From Brevibacterium linens ATCC 9172 (GTDB taxonomy: Bacteria > Actinomycetota > Actinomycetes > Actinomycetales > Brevibacteriaceae), in assembly GCF_900169165.1 (NCBI RefSeq), contig NZ_FXYY01000013.1, positions 30,775 to 94,774 of the forward strand: a stretch of DNA of 64,000 nucleotides, given 5' to 3'. Below are positions 59,781 through 64,000 of the stretch, in pieces; the first letter of the stretch is position 1; every line of letters starts with the position of its first letter. The notes under the pieces are model-generated. The model was not told the DNA's origin, ran no database searches, and was given only the letters and a program-made list of their open reading frames with translations. The position numbers and the translations under genes were made by a program.

Positions 59781-61301
59781 GTGGCCGAAACGAGATATGT
59801 GGACCCGATCCGCCACCCGTCGTATGCTTCGCAGCCGACGCGTGATGTGCGGGCGTGGCTTCTGCTGCTCGTCACGGCCCTCGTGCCCGGGGGAGTGCAG
59901 CTTCTCTTCGGCAACCGCCGTTGGGCGAAGATCGCTTTGTCGATCACTGCCATCAGCTGGATCCTGGCTCTCATCGCCGGTGTGATCGTCCTCATCAATC
60001 GGACGTTCCTCTTCACGATCGGCACGAACCTCTTCATCCTCACCTTCCTGACCATCTGGGTGCCCGTCATCGCGATCAACTGGGCGGTGTGTCTCTTGGA
60101 CACCCTGCGCCGCATCCGGATCGTCACGATCTCCCGGAAGGCACGCAAACGCTTCGTGGCGGCCTTCTGCGCCCTCCTGCTCATCGTTGTGGGCCCCCTG
60201 GCCTGGGGGACGACGATTCTCAACTCGCAGCGCGGTCTGATGAGCGACCTGTTCGCCTCGGGCAAGGCGCTCAAGCCCGTCGACGGCCGGTACAACATCC
60301 TGCTGCTGGGATCGGATGCCGGAATGGGTCGGACGGGTATCCGCCCGGATTCCCTGTCGCTGGTCTCGATCGATGCGAAGACCGGCAAGTCCGTCATCAT
60401 CGGTCTGCCGCGCAATATGGAGAATGTGCCGTTCCCCGACGACTCTCCGCTGCACAAGCGCTACCCGCAGGGGTACAACTGCGGAGACGAATGTCTGCTC
60501 AACGCCGTCTTCCAGCAGGGCGAGCAGCACAAGGACGAGTTCGAGGATCCGAAGACAGCCGGCGAGCAGGCGACGATGGACGCCGTCTCGGGTGTCACCG
60601 GTCTCGAGGTCCAGTACTACGCGATGATCAATCTCAAGGGGTTCGAGAACCTCATCGACTCCCTCGGTGGAATCACCCTCGTCTCCGGCGAGCGGGTGCC
60701 GATCTCGTCGAAGGTCGATCCGACCACGGGCCAGCATGGGCCGGTCAAGGGGTGGATCGAACCGGGCAAGCAGAAGCTCGACGGCTTCCACGCGCTGTGG
60801 TTCGCGCGCTCCCGGGAATTCTCCAGCGACTATGAGCGGATGATCCGTCAGCGCTGCGTGCAGACGGCGATGGTCAAACAGCTCGACCCGGCCACCGTGC
60901 TCACTCGCTATCAGTCGATCGCGAAAGCCACTCCGGGGGCCGTGTCGACGGACATCCCGTCGTCTCAGGTGGATTCGTTCGTCGACCTCGCACTCAAGGT
61001 GAAGTCGCAGAAGATCGAATCAATTGATCTCACCCCGCCGCGTATCACTCCGTCGCGGCCCGACTTCGATGTGGCACATCAGCTGGTAGCCGATAAGATC
61101 GAGGAGTCGTCGAAATCCTCGGACGAGGACAACGGCGCGTTCTCGGTTCCCGAAAGCGATCTGTCAGCTGCTGCGGGAGTCGATGCGGAACTCGATCCGA
61201 ACCCCGGTTCAGGGCCGCAGCTGCTGGCACAGGGTGCCGGCGACTCCACTTCTGACAACGGCGAAGAAGCCGACGCAAAGGCGATCTGCTACGTGCCATG
61301 A
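59781..61301 (+). CDS. LCP-family (LytR-CpsA-Psr) cell-wall glycopolymer ligase
   Basis: 506 aa from GTG 59781 with an AAGGGAAG site. Four predicted membrane helices precede the LCP domain (about residues 155-355), which carries NILLLGSDAGMGRTGIRPDS (lipid-phosphate binding Arg/Asp), IIGLPRNMENVPF, and ARSREFSSDYERMIRQR. It moves polyprenyl-linked teichoic-acid-like or arabinogalactan-type polymers onto peptidoglycan. LCP proteins usually have one to three helices, so four is somewhat more. A Ser/Glu/Asp-rich tail ends ICYVP. The neighbouring amidase also acts on the cell wall. Confidence 0.9.
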   Translation: MAETRYVDPIRHPSYASQPTRDVRAWLLLLVTALVPGGVQLLFGNRRWAKIALSITAISWILALIAGVIVLINRTFLFTIGTNLFILTFLTIWVPVIAINWAVCLLDTLRRIRIVTISRKARKRFVAAFCALLLIVVGPLAWGTTILNSQRGLMSDLFASGKALKPVDGRYNILLLGSDAGMGRTGIRPDSLSLVSIDAKTGKSVIIGLPRNMENVPFPDDSPLHKRYPQGYNCGDECLLNAVFQQGEQHKDEFEDPKTAGEQATMDAVSGVTGLEVQYYAMINLKGFENLIDSLGGITLVSGERVPISSKVDPTTGQHGPVKGWIEPGKQKLDGFHALWFARSREFSSDYERMIRQRCVQTAMVKQLDPATVLTRYQSIAKATPGAVSTDIPSSQVDSFVDLALKVKSQKIESIDLTPPRITPSRPDFDVAHQLVADKIEESSKSSDEDNGAFSVPESDLSAAAGVDAELDPNPGSGPQLLAQGAGDSTSDNGEEADAKAICYVP

Positions 61302-61495
61302 GGCGCTGCTGTGGGCCTGGTCGTGACGAGTCCGATGACCGAATCGATCGATCCCATGACCGTTCCGGGAAAATCTTTTGCTCGGTGTGTCCCTTGCCAA
61401 TACTGGGAACCACACTCGTGTAATTAGAATATTCTGCTCTGTGGCTAGTCTGACACGCCGAAAATGTGTAACAATTTTGAGATGTTGGGGTTGCC

Positions 61496-61514
61496 CACCG
61501 TTCTGCCAACGGTG
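61496..61514 (+). promoter_or_regulatory. Small hairpin in the 5' leader of the amidase gene
   Basis: CACCGTT and AACGGTG form a perfect 7-bp stem with a CTGCC loop, about 50 bp before the ATG at 61567. The upstream sequence (61400-61490) is AT-rich and likely holds the promoter. It could stabilise the mRNA or bind a regulator. Confidence 0.35.
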
Positions 61515-61566
61515 AAGGAGACCTCGAGGCCTGAACTTCCCTGTCTTCCTCGAAAAGGCTGTAACG

Positions 61567-64000
61567 ATGAAATATCTATTGCCCACTGTTGCGGGCTGCG
61601 CTTCTGTTGCGCTGGTCGGCACCTTAGCGGTCACGGCACCGTCGGCTACCGCAGCCACGACGTCGCCCGATGTGTCCAAAGAGGCGCTGAACGTCAGCAA
61701 AGAGGGACTCAACGTCCCCGGTGCCCGCGATTCCAGTGATTCCACCGCCACCGCCGCCAACCAGAGCGCCATGAGCAATCTGCCGAACATCTTCAAGTCG
61801 CAGACTGCCCTGGCATCGGCCAAGGTGCCCGATATCGTCACTGCCTCGGCGTCTGCGTCGGCGGCAACGGTCAACAACGTCTCCGCCGGGCTGACCTCCG
61901 GAGCCGACGAGGCTGTGCCGTCCGAGGGATCGGCTCCGACCGAGTCCGAGCAGGCTCCCGCCGAAGGCGCAGAGAGCGAGTCCCCGAAGTCCGAGGACGT
62001 GAAGTCCGACGATGCGGGGGACGAGGGTGCGAAGGATTCGTCCGACGAGACGAAGTCCGAGGGCGAAGACGACATCTCCGGTTCGGTCCGTCAGAAGACC
62101 GAAGACGGAGTGAACATCGCGCTCATCTCCGATGTCCTCGACGTCCCCGCGAACAACCCGAGCCTCATCGGCTTCACGTTCTCCCAGGCGAAGTCCAATA
62201 TCCGCATCCAGGTCCGCACCAAGCAGGGCTCGGAATGGGGCACGTGGAACACCCTGGACGAAGAGCAGCAGGAAGAGGCTCAGAACAAGGGCTCGGAACC
62301 GTTGACGGTGTCCAACGCCTCCGCTGTGCAGATGCGCATCCTCGGGGATTCCACGCCGAGTGATGCCGAACTCGTACTCGTCGACCCGAAGCGGGACGCC
62401 GGCGACGCTCAGGCCGTGGCCGAGAACGATCCCGTCGAACTCGACGATCAGGTCAGCGGCGACTCCACCGGCACGGACACCGCGCCCGAAGAGTCGACCG
62501 AGGACTCGACCGACGCCGAGGCGGCATCCGCGGAGAACGTCGACGCGGCCGCCGGTGCGACGGTGACCAATCAGAACTACGTGCCCGGATCGTCGACGGT
62601 CGAGACCGTGGCGAAGAAGGTGTCGAAGCCGAAGATCGGCTCACGCAGCTCGTGGGGTGCCAAGGCCTACCGCGGCAGCCCCGACTACGCCAGCGGCATC
62701 AAACAGGCCGTCGTCCACCACACCTCCGGCTCGAACAGCTACTCGGCGGCCGACGTTCCCGGAATCATCCGTGGTATCCAGGCCTACCACCAGCAGGGTC
62801 GCGGCTGGAACGACATCGGATACAACGTCGTCGCAGACAAGTACGGTCGGCTCTGGCAGGCCCGCGGCGGTGACATCTCGAAGGCCGTCATCGGCGCACA
62901 CGTCGCCGGGCACAACACCGGAACCTTCGGCATCTCCGTGCTGGGTACCTATAACAGCGCGGCTCCGCCGAAGAAGACCCGCGATGCCGTCGCCTCGGCG
63001 ATCGCGTGGAAGTTCTCGATCAACGGAATCTCGAAGGCGACGAAGTCGAACCTGGTCGGTCACCGCGACCTGGGACAGACCGAGTGCCCGGGTGATGCCT
63101 TCTACGCCAAGTTGGGCGAGATGCGTTCGACGGTCAACACGATCCTGAAGACCGGCGAGCAGCCCAGCGACAGCAAGGACGACTCTAAGAAGGACGACTC
63201 CAAGAAGGACGACTCCAAGAAGGACGACTCCAAGAAGGACGACGACAAGAAGGCTGAGAAGCCGAAGGCGAAGACCACGATCGAGAAGTACGCCGAGAAG
63301 AACAAGCTCGGCAAGGCTCTCGGCAAGGAATATGACGTCAAGGGCATCTCGGGCGCCACGGCGCAGAAGTTCGAGAAGGGCACCGTCTACTGGTCCAAGA
63401 AGACCGGCGCTTACCACCTGTCCGGGGCGATCGCCTCGGCGTACAAGGGCAATGCAGTCACCGACTTGGGGCTGCCCACCTCTGCGGAGAAGGGCGGCCT
63501 CAAGGGCGGGGGCGCCGCGCAGCGCTTCGAAAAGGGCTCTTTCTACTGGTCGAAGGACACCGGTGCTCACTACACCTCCGGCACCATCATGAAGTACTGG
63601 GGTGACAAGGGGACCGTCAAGGGTCACCTCGGTTACCCCAAGGAGGACGTGGTCTACAAGAAGGGCCGCGGTGAGCAGCTCTTCCAGGGCGCACGTCTGG
63701 TCTGGGCCGAAGGCTACGGAACCACCGAGTTCTCTCCCAAGGGGTCGATCGCCGGGGGAGTCAGCGACGATAACTCTCCGGGCGGTACGACACCGCCAGG
63801 AGACGATTCCACCGATGACAAGTCGCCTGCAGACTCCGGGGAAGGTTCTGCAGACGACAAGGACTCGAAGGACGACAAGTCCAAGGACGATTCCAAGAAG
63901 GATGACAAGTCCAAGGACGATTCCAAGAAGGATGACAAGTCCAAGGACGATTCCAAGAAGGATGACAAGTCCAAGGACGATTCCAAGAAGGATGACAAGT
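61567..64000 (+). CDS. Secreted N-acetylmuramoyl-L-alanine amidase with LGFP repeats (partial, runs off right edge)
   Basis: At least 811 residues. An AAAGG site precedes ATG 61567. A signal peptide (residues 1-30, ending APSATA) is followed by a long acidic Ser/Glu/Asp-rich region and a beta-rich domain (about 175-300). The amidase_2/PGRP domain at about residues 355-530 has the zinc ligands His384/His385 region in VVHHTSG and His499 and Cys507 in GHRDLGQTECPG, plus GYNVVADKYGRLWQARGG. KDDSK repeats (537-561), LGFP-type repeats (about 565-740) and terminal DDKSKDDSKK repeats follow. It cleaves the amide bond between muramic acid and L-Ala in peptidoglycan, with the LGFP part binding the mycomembrane-like or cell envelope. 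The C-terminus is outside the window. Confidence 0.9.
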   Translation, partial: MKYLLPTVAGCASVALVGTLAVTAPSATAATTSPDVSKEALNVSKEGLNVPGARDSSDSTATAANQSAMSNLPNIFKSQTALASAKVPDIVTASASASAATVNNVSAGLTSGADEAVPSEGSAPTESEQAPAEGAESESPKSEDVKSDDAGDEGAKDSSDETKSEGEDDISGSVRQKTEDGVNIALISDVLDVPANNPSLIGFTFSQAKSNIRIQVRTKQGSEWGTWNTLDEEQQEEAQNKGSEPLTVSNASAVQMRILGDSTPSDAELVLVDPKRDAGDAQAVAENDPVELDDQVSGDSTGTDTAPEESTEDSTDAEAASAENVDAAAGATVTNQNYVPGSSTVETVAKKVSKPKIGSRSSWGAKAYRGSPDYASGIKQAVVHHTSGSNSYSAADVPGIIRGIQAYHQQGRGWNDIGYNVVADKYGRLWQARGGDISKAVIGAHVAGHNTGTFGISVLGTYNSAAPPKKTRDAVASAIAWKFSINGISKATKSNLVGHRDLGQTECPGDAFYAKLGEMRSTVNTILKTGEQPSDSKDDSKKDDSKKDDSKKDDSKKDDDKKAEKPKAKTTIEKYAEKNKLGKALGKEYDVKGISGATAQKFEKGTVYWSKKTGAYHLSGAIASAYKGNAVTDLGLPTSAEKGGLKGGGAAQRFEKGSFYWSKDTGAHYTSGTIMKYWGDKGTVKGHLGYPKEDVVYKKGRGEQLFQGARLVWAEGYGTTEFSPKGSIAGGVSDDNSPGGTTPPGDDSTDDKSPADSGEGSADDKDSKDDKSKDDSKKDDKSKDDSKKDDKSKDDSKKDDKSKDDSKKDDK
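63175..63249. repeat. 15-bp tandem repeat (KDDSK), five units
   Basis: Five 15-bp units (63175-63189 onward) encode alternating Lys and Asp; the last is slightly changed. They form a charged spacer between the amidase and LGFP domains. Confidence 0.9.
63871..64000. repeat. 30-bp tandem repeat (DDKSKDDSKK), at least four units
   Basis: Units start at 63871, 63901, 63931 and 63961, with a fifth begun at 63991 and cut by the window edge. Units 2-4 are identical; unit 1 differs by one base (GAC versus GAT). It encodes a charged Lys/Asp/Ser tail. Confidence 0.9.

Noticed and set aside
61400..61566. MtrA-type repeats (GTAAC) upstream of the amidase gene
   Set aside because: GTAAC occurs at two places (near 61468 and at 61561) but not in the tandem spacing needed for MtrA, so no call was made.
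1..64000. tRNA, rRNA, CRISPR array, insertion sequence or prophage
   Set aside because: No cloverleaf with a CCA-type acceptor, no direct-repeat spacer array, and no transposase, integrase or phage structural gene was seen. The two palindromes are the only repeated mobile-like element, and no transposase is attached.

Overview
The window is GC-rich with Actinobacteria-type gene content, and the species is not provable from it. Supporting signs are many GTG starts, an acetyl/propionyl-CoA carboxylase beta/epsilon pair divergent from birA, purK-purE followed by an acyl-CoA dehydrogenase and an LCP-family gene, an Rv2578c-type radical SAM protein, and a parC-type type II topoisomerase subunit. 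Together with the many small-acid and NCS1 transporters, this fits a Micrococcales genus such as Brevibacterium (inference). No rRNA, tRNA, CRISPR array, insertion sequence or prophage was recognised.

Layout. 1-5.1 kb: a partial gene, a lipoprotein, a PLP-dependent desulfhydrase with an RraA-family aldolase, a secreted protein, a dicarboxylate symporter and two small paralogous proteins. 5.3-11.9 kb: a long acyl-CoA dehydrogenase, a PAP2 phosphatase, a two-component system, a membrane-anchored DUF4352 protein and a fructosamine kinase-like protein. 12.2-20.6 kb: a formylglycine-generating enzyme, then LysR with a divergent MFS exporter and CoA-transferase, a MatC-like carrier, and an NTF2-like protein coupled to an NCS1 permease. 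20.8-24.9 kb: a DesK/DesR-like sensor-regulator pair next to a fatty-acid desaturase, then an MBL-like protein. 25-30.2 kb: a membrane transporter gene broken by one amber codon, its divergent TetR gene, MgtC, a DsbA-like protein, and a radical SAM protein behind a near-perfect LexA box.

30-42 kb is the accessory part: an FMN-dependent monooxygenase of the NtaA/DszA class with a divergent flavin reductase and two MFS transporters. It continues with a hydantoin/allantoin-like island (NCS1 permease destroyed by an internal deletion, racemase, GntR regulator), a DUF885 protein, another MFS, a nitrilase-family amidase and a TetR. 42-64 kb is core: acc genes, birA, an adenylate cyclase, parC, a TetR, a GNAT/acyl-CoA-synthetase fusion, a coupled DUF5998/phosphatase/methyltransferase operon, purK, purE, an acyl-CoA dehydrogenase, an LCP protein and a peptidoglycan amidase that runs off the right edge.

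The clearest unexplained element is a 62-bp palindrome present twice (27672-27733 and 40562-40623), each time a few bases past a stop codon and 60/62 identical between copies. The two broken transporters beside intact regulators suggest recent loss of substrate uptake. Candidate operators for several local regulators are listed; all assignments of protein to site are inference.
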